Source of the DNA: Bacilli bacterium
GTDB taxonomy: Bacteria; Bacillota_I; Bacilli_A; RF39; UBA660
Reading direction: 5' to 3'
DNA: 14,943 bases
NCBI GenBank assembly: GCA_017470045.1
Contig: JAFUFG010000055.1
Location: 1 to 14,943 of the forward strand
Of the stretch, positions 1 to 6,952 are shown piece by piece. Position numbers and translations under genes: made by a program. Every line of letters starts with the position of its first letter. The stretch's first letter is position 1. Below the pieces are notes generated by a model that was not told the DNA's origin, searched no databases, and worked only from the letters and a program-made list of their open reading frames with translations.

Positions 1-135
1 GGAAGTATTTCTAGTATCATAATCTTATTGTTATGGATCTACATCTTATCGTATATCTTTGTATTAGGAATGATTATAAATGCTGGAACATACAAAGAAA
101 AAACACAAGTTTTAAAAGTAGTCGATAGTGAGTAG
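1..135 (+). CDS. YihY/BrkB-like membrane protein, C-terminal fragment
   Basis: This is the last 44 codons of a gene that enters from the left edge, in frame 1, ending at TAG. The visible protein is one hydrophobic segment (SSIIILLLWIYILSYIFVLG) followed by a polar tail containing NAGTYKEK. The order 'small residues, LLLW, Y, LG, N-A' is typical of the last membrane helix of the YihY/BrkB family (once called ribonuclease BN), polytopic inner-membrane proteins of uncertain function. I assign it from this short motif only. The start and most of the gene lie outside the window. The stop codon lies in the loop of a terminator hairpin, so transcription ends here and the next operon starts afresh. 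Confidence 0.6.
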   Translation, partial: GSISSIIILLLWIYILSYIFVLGMIINAGTYKEKTQVLKVVDSE

Positions 136-146
136 ACTACTTTTTT
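114..146 (+). terminator. Rho-independent terminator of the YihY-like gene
   Basis: AAAAGTAGTC (114-123) pairs with GACTACTTTT (135-144) around an 11-base loop, and a T-run covers 141-146. The stem begins inside the coding sequence and the TAG stop sits at the end of the loop. Confidence 0.85.
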
Positions 147-152
147 GTTGTA

Positions 153-181
153 TTGAAAAGGATATATGAAAATGTTATAAT
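153..181 (+). promoter_or_regulatory. Sigma-A type promoter of the LTA synthase operon
   Basis: TTGAAA (153-158) and TATAAT (176-181) are separated by exactly 17 bases. Transcription would start near 188, giving a leader of about 15 bases before the ATG at 203. Confidence 0.8.
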
Positions 182-202
182 ATAATAAGCGAGGTAGTGA
201 TT

Positions 203-2266
203 ATGAAAAGAATGAAAAAAGGACTAAGCAATTTTCTTGATTCAGTGAAATCATACTTAAAGAAAGTAAAGAAAGAACATCTAGTAAAGAAATATTTACA
301 TGAGAATGTTCTATTTCTAGTATTTGTATTTACAGTAGTATTAAATTCTACGGTATTAAGATTCTTCTGTATGCATACCATAGAAAACTACTTATCATTT
401 AAAGCAATTTTAGCAGACTTAACCGTTGCAATTATTATTGGATCATTCGGATATTTATGCAAACCAAAAAATCGTTTTACATATTATTTAGTATTCGATA
501 TTATCTTATCTGCAATCTGCATGATTAACTCTGCTTACTATACGTTCTATACATCCTTCGCATCCGTATCCATGTTATCCTTAACACAATACATTGGAGA
601 TGTAGGAGATGCCGTAGTAGAAAACGTTATTCAATTAAAAGATTTATTCTATATCATTGGACCATTACTATTAATATTCGCTTATGTAAAAACACATAAA
701 AAGAGTCGATTAAAACAAATTGAAATCAAATCAGAACGTAGAAAGAAAATGACTTCTACCTTAGCAGTAGGACTAGTTTTAATGTTCACGTATTGTATTA
801 CATTATCTTCTCTTGATGTAACAAGATTTGTAAAACAATGGAATAAAGAATATATTGTTATGAGATTTGGTATCTATGTATATCAAGTAAATGACCTAAT
901 CTCATCCGTACAACCAAAGATTAATTCAATGTTTGGTTACGACAAAGCGAAAAAAGAGTTTGATGATTATTTTAAAGATAAAGCAGATGTACCACAAACC
1001 AATCAATACACGAATATCTTTGAAGGAAAGAATGTTATTGTAATTCATGGAGAAAGTATGATGACAAATGTCATTAACTTAAAATTCAATGGACAAGAAG
1101 TAACACCAACATTAAATAGACTTAGTAGAGAAGGAATGTATTTCTCAAACTTCTATTCCGAAGTAAGTGTAGGTACAAGTAGTGATACAGAATTAACCTA
1201 TAATACATCATTAATGCCTACCAAATCCGGTACAGCATTTGTATCTTATTCCGATCGTTATTATAATGGTACTCCAAAGTACTTCAATGAAAAAGGATAT
1301 TATACCTTTAGTATGCATGCGAATAACGCAGATTTCTGGAATAGACGTGCAATGCATAACTCACTAGGATATCAAAGATTCTATGCAAAAACCGATTATA
1401 AAGTAGAAAAAGAAAATGTCATTGGATTAGGCTTAAATGATAAAGAATTCTTTAAACAATCCATTAAGAAGATTCAAAAAATCGATAAAAAGAATGATAA
1501 CTGGTACAGTTTATTAATCATGTTAACAAACCATACACCATTCTCAGAAGTAGATAAGTATGGAGAATTCGATGTTAACATCAAAGAAACAGTAACCAAA
1601 GAAGATGGAACACAAGAAGAAGTAATCTATCCATATATGGAAGGTACGAAACTAGGTAATTATTTCAAATCTATTCATTATGCAGATGCAGCCCTAGGAG
1701 AATTCATTGATGGATTACAAGAAGCAGGATTAATGGAAAACACAATCTTCATCCTATATGGAGACCATGATGCTCGTCTTCCAAAAGCAGACTATAATAG
1801 ACTATACAACTATGATAAAGAAAAAGATGACATCAAAGATGCAAATGATCCAACGTATAAAGAATACGATGCTTACCAATACGAATTAGGTAGAAAAGTA
1901 CCATTCATTATTTGGACACCAGATATGAAAGATACAGATCTTAATATGGAAGTAACCGATGTTATGGGAATGATTGATGTACAGCCAACTCTTGGTAACA
2001 TGTTTGGTTTCTACAATAAATATTCTCTAGGACATGATATCTTCAATGTAAGAGGAAACAATACCGTAGTATTCCCTAATGGAAACTGGGTAACGGATAA
2101 AGTTTACTATAACTCTCAAAAAGGAGCTAGTCTTTCTTTAAATAATGAAGCAGTAAGTGAAGATTATATTAAAGAGAAGAATGATTATGCAAATAAACTA
2201 TTAGATGTATCCAATAATATTATTGTATTTGACTTATTAAATGAAGAAAAAAATAAAACAGAATAG
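203..2266 (+). CDS. ltaS: LTA synthase (LtaS) family glycerol-phosphate transferase
   Basis: LtaS-type enzymes move glycerol-phosphate from phosphatidylglycerol onto growing lipoteichoic acid outside the membrane. This 687-residue protein is close to the usual size (S. aureus LtaS is about 650). It has five membrane helices (about residues 36-55, 66-85, 94-116, 146-164, 184-204) and then an extracellular sulfatase-fold domain (about 274-600). Key motifs fit the family: HGES with metal ligand Glu284, GTSSDTE with the nucleophile region at 325-330, MHANN...WNRR (His372, Trp379), TNHTPF (His444) and YGDHD (Asp521, His522). From my memory of S. aureus LtaS (KTSDSE), the catalytic Thr aligns with Ser326 here. 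ATG 203 is preferred over GTG 197 because GAGG (191-194) is 8 bases before the ATG but only 2 before the GTG. It is first in an operon with the gene at 2281. A paralogous LTA primase or other phosphoglycerol transferase is possible. Confidence 0.92.
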   Translation: MKRMKKGLSNFLDSVKSYLKKVKKEHLVKKYLHENVLFLVFVFTVVLNSTVLRFFCMHTIENYLSFKAILADLTVAIIIGSFGYLCKPKNRFTYYLVFDIILSAICMINSAYYTFYTSFASVSMLSLTQYIGDVGDAVVENVIQLKDLFYIIGPLLLIFAYVKTHKKSRLKQIEIKSERRKKMTSTLAVGLVLMFTYCITLSSLDVTRFVKQWNKEYIVMRFGIYVYQVNDLISSVQPKINSMFGYDKAKKEFDDYFKDKADVPQTNQYTNIFEGKNVIVIHGESMMTNVINLKFNGQEVTPTLNRLSREGMYFSNFYSEVSVGTSSDTELTYNTSLMPTKSGTAFVSYSDRYYNGTPKYFNEKGYYTFSMHANNADFWNRRAMHNSLGYQRFYAKTDYKVEKENVIGLGLNDKEFFKQSIKKIQKIDKKNDNWYSLLIMLTNHTPFSEVDKYGEFDVNIKETVTKEDGTQEEVIYPYMEGTKLGNYFKSIHYADAALGEFIDGLQEAGLMENTIFILYGDHDARLPKADYNRLYNYDKEKDDIKDANDPTYKEYDAYQYELGRKVPFIIWTPDMKDTDLNMEVTDVMGMIDVQPTLGNMFGFYNKYSLGHDIFNVRGNNTVVFPNGNWVTDKVYYNSQKGASLSLNNEAVSEDYIKEKNDYANKLLDVSNNIIVFDLLNEEKNKTE

Positions 2267-2280
2267 AAGGGAAGGGACAC

Positions 2281-2907
2281 ATGAAATTAAAAAAACGAGT
2301 AAAAATAACCTTAACTTTAATTCTAATTGTTCTATTTGTATTACTAGGATATCTAATCTATAAGAATTTCTTTACCGGAAATACAGTAGAAGAGGTAAAA
2401 GTAATTGATACAATCAAAGATTACGGTTATGAATTAAAAGATAATAAAAATGAAACCTATAAAAAGATGTTCTATGAACTAGAAGATATTTTAAAGGAAA
2501 AAGAAGTAGATGAAGAAGCATATGCGAAAAAGATAGCAGAAATGTTCATCTATGATTTCTATTCCTTAGAAGACAAAACAGCTAAAACAGATATCGGAGG
2601 AGTAGATTTTGTTCATCCTAATATCTTACAAAATTTCACAGAAAACGCTCAATCTACGTATTATAAATATGTAGAAAGCAATGTTTATGGGAACCGTAAA
2701 CAATCCCTTCCAATGGTAGATAAAGTAACAATCAGTAATGTTCAACAAGGTTTATATGTAGTAGGGGATACAGACAAAGATGAGGAAGCATTTGAATTAA
2801 AAGTAACTTGGACTTATACATCAAACTCTTTCTCAGATTACCAAAATCAAGCAACATTAGATTTTGTCCATGATGGTAAGAAATTACAATTAGTAGAATT
2901 AAAATAA
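2281..2907 (+). CDS. Membrane-anchored extracytoplasmic protein, unknown function
   Basis: I do not recognise this 208-residue protein. It begins with a short basic cytoplasmic end (KLKKRVK) and one hydrophobic helix (about residues 9-27). About 175 mostly charged residues follow, which should lie outside the cell. There is no lipobox cysteine, so the helix is probably an uncleaved anchor. The outer part starts with acidic helices rich in Lys and Glu and ends with alternating beta-like strands (KVTWTYTS, LDFVHDGKKLQLVEL). That loosely resembles an NTF2-like fold, but this is a guess. It starts 14 bases after the LTA synthase stop, with AAGGGA/AGGGA ribosome sites at 2267-2277, and a terminator follows it directly. 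It is therefore co-transcribed with the LTA synthase and may be an accessory factor of that enzyme; this is inferred from position only. Confidence 0.85.
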   Translation: MKLKKRVKITLTLILIVLFVLLGYLIYKNFFTGNTVEEVKVIDTIKDYGYELKDNKNETYKKMFYELEDILKEKEVDEEAYAKKIAEMFIYDFYSLEDKTAKTDIGGVDFVHPNILQNFTENAQSTYYKYVESNVYGNRKQSLPMVDKVTISNVQQGLYVVGDTDKDEEAFELKVTWTYTSNSFSDYQNQATLDFVHDGKKLQLVELK

Positions 2908-2908
2908 G

Positions 2909-2936
2909 AATAGTGGTAACCTTGCCACTATTTTTT
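2909..2936 (+). terminator. Terminator of the LTA synthase operon
   Basis: TAGTGG (2911-2916) pairs with CCACTA (2925-2930), extendable by two weaker pairs, followed by TTTTTT (2931-2936). It begins 3 bases after the TAA stop at 2905-2907. Confidence 0.85.
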
Positions 2937-2949
2937 ATTAGAAATAAAA

Positions 2950-2978
2950 TTTACAATCAAAATTGAAACGTATATAAT
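2950..2978 (+). promoter_or_regulatory. Promoter of the DUF6020-like gene
   Basis: TTTACA (2950-2955), a 17-base spacer, then TATAAT (2973-2978). The predicted transcript start near 2985 leaves a leader of about 40 bases before the ATG at 3025. Confidence 0.7.
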
Positions 2979-3024
2979 GAAGATAGAAGATAACTTCAAA
3001 TAGTCAGCAAATAGGGGGATAATA

Positions 3025-4740
3025 ATGAAGAAGAAAATAGAAACTATTATAAGGGCATTATTATTAGTAATTGCCATAAAATACATAGGTAATATTAGTG
3101 AGAAAGGATTTATTGATTTCCTATTATTTGGATTCTTATTTTTATGGATGAGACAAGAATCATTCGAGAAAGATCCAAATCGATTAATTACACTGATAAC
3201 AAGTGTTTTGTTATCCATCTTAGTGATTGTCAGTAAAGAAATATACTTATATCATGGATTCTTAAGAGTACTATCACAATGGTATCTTTTTATAATTCGA
3301 TTTATTAGTATTAGTTATCTATTTGATATTTCATTGCAATATTTATACCTTTTATTAAATCGATTCGAATTCTATGAGAAAGATAATACGTTTAAGAAAA
3401 AACAAATCATTATTTCTATTGTGATTATGATTTTACTATATGGAGTTTGCTATATAGCATTCTTCCCAGGATTCTATTCTTATGACATTTCATGGCAAGA
3501 TAAAATGGCAAGAGGACTAATGCCATTTAATTCTCATCATCCAATTATTCATACATTAATTTGGAAGGCTTTCCTATTTATCGAAAATCGTACTGGAGTA
3601 AAGTATGCTTGTATAATAGGATATTCGCTATTCCAGATGGCTTTTGTGATCGAAACTTATTATTATTTATTAAGATGGGAATATAAAAATAAAGTATCGA
3701 AAATCTTTATCTTATTTACATATTTTTATTTTCTACTTGTTCCAGTATTTCATACTTTGTCCTTTGCACCAACAAAAGATATATTTTTCGCATGTTTCCT
3801 ATTATTATTCTTAATAAGTTCCATTGATTTGTGGAACGAAAAGACAAAACGAAACATTGCAAAATTTATCCTATTTGGTATTCTTACTTGTTTATTTCGA
3901 AATAACTTTATCTATGGTTTAGTTCTATTCATTCCAATTGCCTACTTCCTATATAAAAAGAAGTATATGTTGATTTCACTAGGATTAGTTATCTTATTAT
4001 CAATTCTATCAAATAAACTTTTATTTACTTCTTTTCATGCAGTAAAAGGAAGTATAGGGGAAATGTTATCTGTTCCAATTACTCAAATACATGATCTTTA
4101 TAAACATACGGATTTTTATACAGAAGAGGAAAGGGCAACTTTAAAACAATACATAACGATGATAGATGTAGATTACAATGCAAGATTATCTGATGCAGTT
4201 AAAGGTGGATTTAATGATGAATTATATAAGAAAGATAAAATTACTTTCTGGAAATTATATCTAAAAGGATTCCTTCATCATCCATATAGTTATGTAGTAA
4301 GTGCCATAGACTTAAATGTACCATATTTGTATTATAATTCTGATTATATCGATCCAGTGAATGGAAAAGGATATATTGGAACAAGATTATTTGATGAAGA
4401 ATATCATAGTAAATTACCAAAACCATTAATCGCAATATATGATTACTACATAAAAGTAGATAATACTTCAATCTGGTATATGCATTTGCCATTTATAAAG
4501 TTCTTCTTTACCATTTCCTTCAATGTATATTTATTAATTGGAATGATTTATTATTGTCTTACAAAGAAGAATAATATTGGTTTATCCATTTTAATAATCT
4601 TATCATTATTAATATTGACATACTTACTTGGACCAATTGCAAACTTTAGATATATGTATCCTGTATATATTGCATTACCTTTCTATATTTTAATAAGTTT
4701 TCCAAAAGAAATTAGAAACAAAAAAAGAGTAGATAAATAA
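3025..4740 (+). CDS. Polytopic membrane protein, DUF6020-like (possible GT-C glycosyltransferase)
   Basis: This 571-residue protein has about a dozen hydrophobic segments. The clearest landmark is an outer loop after the helix at about 127-147, reading PGFYSYD with Asp154, then a stretch ending in SHHPIIHT (His171, His172). A 'PG..SYD...HHP..HT' loop after an early helix is what I recall for DUF6020-type proteins. It resembles the first outer loop of GT-C transferases, where an acidic residue helps catalysis with a lipid-linked sugar donor. A soluble section lies at about residues 350-455, before the last helices. A transferase decorating a cell-surface polymer is therefore plausible but unproven. 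AGGGGG (3013-3018) is 6 bases before ATG. The gene is transcribed alone, between its own promoter and a terminator shared with the opposing LCP gene. Confidence 0.75.
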   Translation: MKKKIETIIRALLLVIAIKYIGNISEKGFIDFLLFGFLFLWMRQESFEKDPNRLITLITSVLLSILVIVSKEIYLYHGFLRVLSQWYLFIIRFISISYLFDISLQYLYLLLNRFEFYEKDNTFKKKQIIISIVIMILLYGVCYIAFFPGFYSYDISWQDKMARGLMPFNSHHPIIHTLIWKAFLFIENRTGVKYACIIGYSLFQMAFVIETYYYLLRWEYKNKVSKIFILFTYFYFLLVPVFHTLSFAPTKDIFFACFLLLFLISSIDLWNEKTKRNIAKFILFGILTCLFRNNFIYGLVLFIPIAYFLYKKKYMLISLGLVILLSILSNKLLFTSFHAVKGSIGEMLSVPITQIHDLYKHTDFYTEEERATLKQYITMIDVDYNARLSDAVKGGFNDELYKKDKITFWKLYLKGFLHHPYSYVVSAIDLNVPYLYYNSDYIDPVNGKGYIGTRLFDEEYHSKLPKPLIAIYDYYIKVDNTSIWYMHLPFIKFFFTISFNVYLLIGMIYYCLTKKNNIGLSILIILSLLILTYLLGPIANFRYMYPVYIALPFYILISFPKEIRNKKRVDK

Positions 4741-4753
4741 TATCTACTCTTTT
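4723..4753. terminator. Bidirectional terminator between convergent genes
   Basis: AAAAGAGTAGATA (4723-4735) pairs perfectly over 13 bases with TATCTACTCTTTT (4741-4753) around loop AATAA. T-rich tracts follow on the plus strand, and an A-run (about 4719-4726) supplies T's for the minus strand. It overlaps the stop codon of the plus-strand gene and lies 6 bases beyond the stop of the minus-strand LCP gene, so it can end both transcripts. Confidence 0.9.
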
Positions 4754-4759
4754 ATTATT

Positions 4760-6742
4760 TTATTCCGTATCTGTTTCTTCGTTTGTCTCAACTTGTTTTT
4801 CAGAAGTCTCCGGAAGAGTGGTTTCTTCTTTGTTAGAAGTAGTTTCTTCTTCTTCCTCTTCTTCTTCCTCATTTTCTTCTACCACAGGTTTCTTTTTGTC
4901 TTTTGTTGTTTCTGATTGAGATAACGTTAATACTAAATTACCACTTAATTTATCGACACGTTTACCAGCAGGAAAACTTTGATTGATTACCGTTCCACCA
5001 GTTCCATTGAAGGTACAACGGATATTATATTTTAGACAAGTTGCGCTAGCTTGTGCTTGAGTATCTCCTGTAAAATCTGGAATTAAAGAATAATTACCAG
5101 TGTTTGTATAAGGACCATATCCAATTACTTCTTTTTCATATGGATCATTGATAGAGAAGTGGAACTCTTTAATATCTTGATGATCCGCTAACTCTAAGTT
5201 TTCTTTCATCGCTTGAATAATATCCTTACGACTATTTTTATTTGGAACATAATCCCATAATGTCATCTTGGCACGTTCATCATAAATCATTTGACCAGAA
5301 CCTTGTAGATATAAACGTTCAATATTAACAAGGTCTGCTTTATCGGTACTTAAGCTTTTTCTCATAATATCTTTCGCAATATTATAGAAAGATAAGATTT
5401 GCTTTGTAGTAAAGTTTGTATCCATACTATTTGAAATAGTATTTAAGATATTCATAAATGTTCCAACATCATCAATATCTTTTATTTTATCCATCATTGC
5501 TTTAATAATAACTTGTTGGTGATAGTTACGACCAAAGTCACCATCTGCCAATTGTTTACGATTTCTAGCGTATACTAGGGCATGTTCTCCATCTAATATC
5601 TGTTTTCCTGGTTGAACACAAATCTCTTGCATACGATTCGAATCATCTGTACATAATTCTTTTTCAACGTCAATTTCAACGCCACCTAAGGCATTTACTA
5701 ATTTAACAAGACCTTTAAAATTAATCTTAGCATAATAATCAATATTAACATCAAAATAGTTTTGAATTGTTTGAATCATACAGTCATTACCATAAGCAGC
5801 TGCATGAGTAATTTTATTTTCTGCTTTATCAGACCAACATGCGATTGGTACATAAGAGTCACGTGGAATACTTAACATCGTAGCATTTAATGTTTTTGGA
5901 TTAAATGTAATTAGAATTAATGTATCTCCATTCGCAACTGCATTCTTCGATAATACTTCATCCGTAGAATCAATTCCCATTAATAAAATAGTAAAAGGTT
6001 CACGGACATCTTTTCCAGAAGAAGCTACTTCAATCTTAGAAGTCTCTGCCTTCTTTAATTTCTCACTCTTCGATAAGATAACTTTTGTATCACTTTCAAT
6101 ATTTGCATATTCTGCCATGGTATCAAATAATTCAACATATCCTCCAGGAACAAAACAAGCATCAACATCTCCTGCATATAAGTCCACTACCATAGAAGTG
6201 AAATCACCATAAGAAACTAATTCATTTTCATCTTCTAACTTTTGTTCCTTCACCATATCCATTGGAATCTTGTAGCCCTCAATCGATTCTTCATCCTCTA
6301 AGATAGCAATCTTCATATCGAACATTTCATTTGGTTTTTCCACTTTACTATCTCTTGGAACAATCAACTTAGAAGTATAAGTAATATATTCTTTATTTAA
6401 ACCACTGATTTCTTTATATACATATTGAATTCCCATTCCAACGATTCCACAGATAAGAGAGTAGAATACCATGAATATTAGAATTCCTCGATACTTTTTA
6501 ATCTTCTTTACCTTTTTCTTTTTCGGATGTAAAATCCTACGAATTCGAAGGATTAAAAATAAATCCGTCAAGGCAAGTAATCCCATAACAATGTATCGAA
6601 TCATATCTTCGATACTACTTAATAGAGATAACTCATATATTGCGAAAACACTAGTAACTAGTGAAATAATTAATAATAAAACATATATTGGCCAAAATTT
6701 GGGTTTCTTCTGCATCATACCATCATCCATTTCTTCATTCAT
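4760..6742 (-). CDS. LytR-CpsA-Psr (LCP) family protein with PASTA-like C-terminus
   Basis: LCP enzymes transfer lipid-linked glycopolymers such as wall teichoic acid or capsule onto peptidoglycan outside the membrane. In this 660-residue protein I see three N-terminal helices (about 17-38, 48-67, 86-107) and an accessory domain resembling a half binding-protein fold (about 141-230). The LCP core (249-415) contains LLMGIDS, NGDT (Asp273), SIPRDS (Arg294), ARNRK (Arg393, Arg395) and DGDFGRNYHQQ (Arg405). The final Arg of the usual RxxRQ is His408, a position that I recall also varies in other LCP proteins. A PASTA-like domain follows (553-609, PDFTGDTQAQA...). The tail (611-660) is very rich in Glu, Thr and Lys. 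Cys302/321, 364/375 and 569/576 could form disulfides. GGAGG (6754-6750 on the minus strand) is 7 bases before ATG. The natural polymer substrate is not evident. Confidence 0.93.
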   Translation of the reverse strand: MNEEMDDGMMQKKPKFWPIYVLLLIISLVTSVFAIYELSLLSSIEDMIRYIVMGLLALTDLFLILRIRRILHPKKKKVKKIKKYRGILIFMVFYSLICGIVGMGIQYVYKEISGLNKEYITYTSKLIVPRDSKVEKPNEMFDMKIAILEDEESIEGYKIPMDMVKEQKLEDENELVSYGDFTSMVVDLYAGDVDACFVPGGYVELFDTMAEYANIESDTKVILSKSEKLKKAETSKIEVASSGKDVREPFTILLMGIDSTDEVLSKNAVANGDTLILITFNPKTLNATMLSIPRDSYVPIACWSDKAENKITHAAAYGNDCMIQTIQNYFDVNIDYYAKINFKGLVKLVNALGGVEIDVEKELCTDDSNRMQEICVQPGKQILDGEHALVYARNRKQLADGDFGRNYHQQVIIKAMMDKIKDIDDVGTFMNILNTISNSMDTNFTTKQILSFYNIAKDIMRKSLSTDKADLVNIERLYLQGSGQMIYDERAKMTLWDYVPNKNSRKDIIQAMKENLELADHQDIKEFHFSINDPYEKEVIGYGPYTNTGNYSLIPDFTGDTQAQASATCLKYNIRCTFNGTGGTVINQSFPAGKRVDKLSGNLVLTLSQSETTKDKKKPVVEENEEEEEEEEETTSNKEETTLPETSEKQVETNEETDTE

Positions 6743-6777
6743 TTGAAAACCTCCAAACTAAAGTTTATCTATCTTAA

Positions 6778-6806
6778 ATTATAAAGGAATTAAAAAGTTT
6801 TATCAA
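6778..6806 (-). promoter_or_regulatory. Promoter of the LCP gene
   Basis: On the minus strand TTGATA (6806-6801), a 17-base spacer, then TATAAT (6783-6778). The transcript would start near 6771, about 28 bases before the ATG at 6742. Confidence 0.75.
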
Positions 6807-6952
6807 GGAAGCCTAAAATATAAAAAATATGGGTATACTAATAATTGTCAAATATTGTAAAATATTATTCGGAAAAAGAGATAATTAATGTAATACCATA
6901 TTGCTTATTGATATAATAAGATTGAATAAGAGTCGAAAGAAGGTGATTCTTT
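6807..6952 (+). promoter_or_regulatory. Leader and likely promoter region of the glucosaminidase gene
   Basis: TATAAT at 6912-6917 is a good -10 box, but the best -35 at 17 bases is only TGTAAT (6889-6894), so the promoter may be weak or activator-dependent. AATATT occurs at 6851-6856 and again at 6861-6866, one helical turn apart. AAGGTGAT (6940-6947) is the ribosome site for the TTG at 6953. No hairpin or riboswitch-like structure is apparent. Confidence 0.45.

Noticed and set aside
197..202. GTG start for the LTA synthase
   Set aside because: Only 2 bases separate GAGG from the GTG; the ATG at 203 has normal spacing.
4802..4815. LPETS near the C-terminus of the LCP protein, resembling a sortase signal
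   Set aside because: The Gly is replaced by Ser, and no hydrophobic segment or basic tail follows; the protein already has N-terminal membrane helices.
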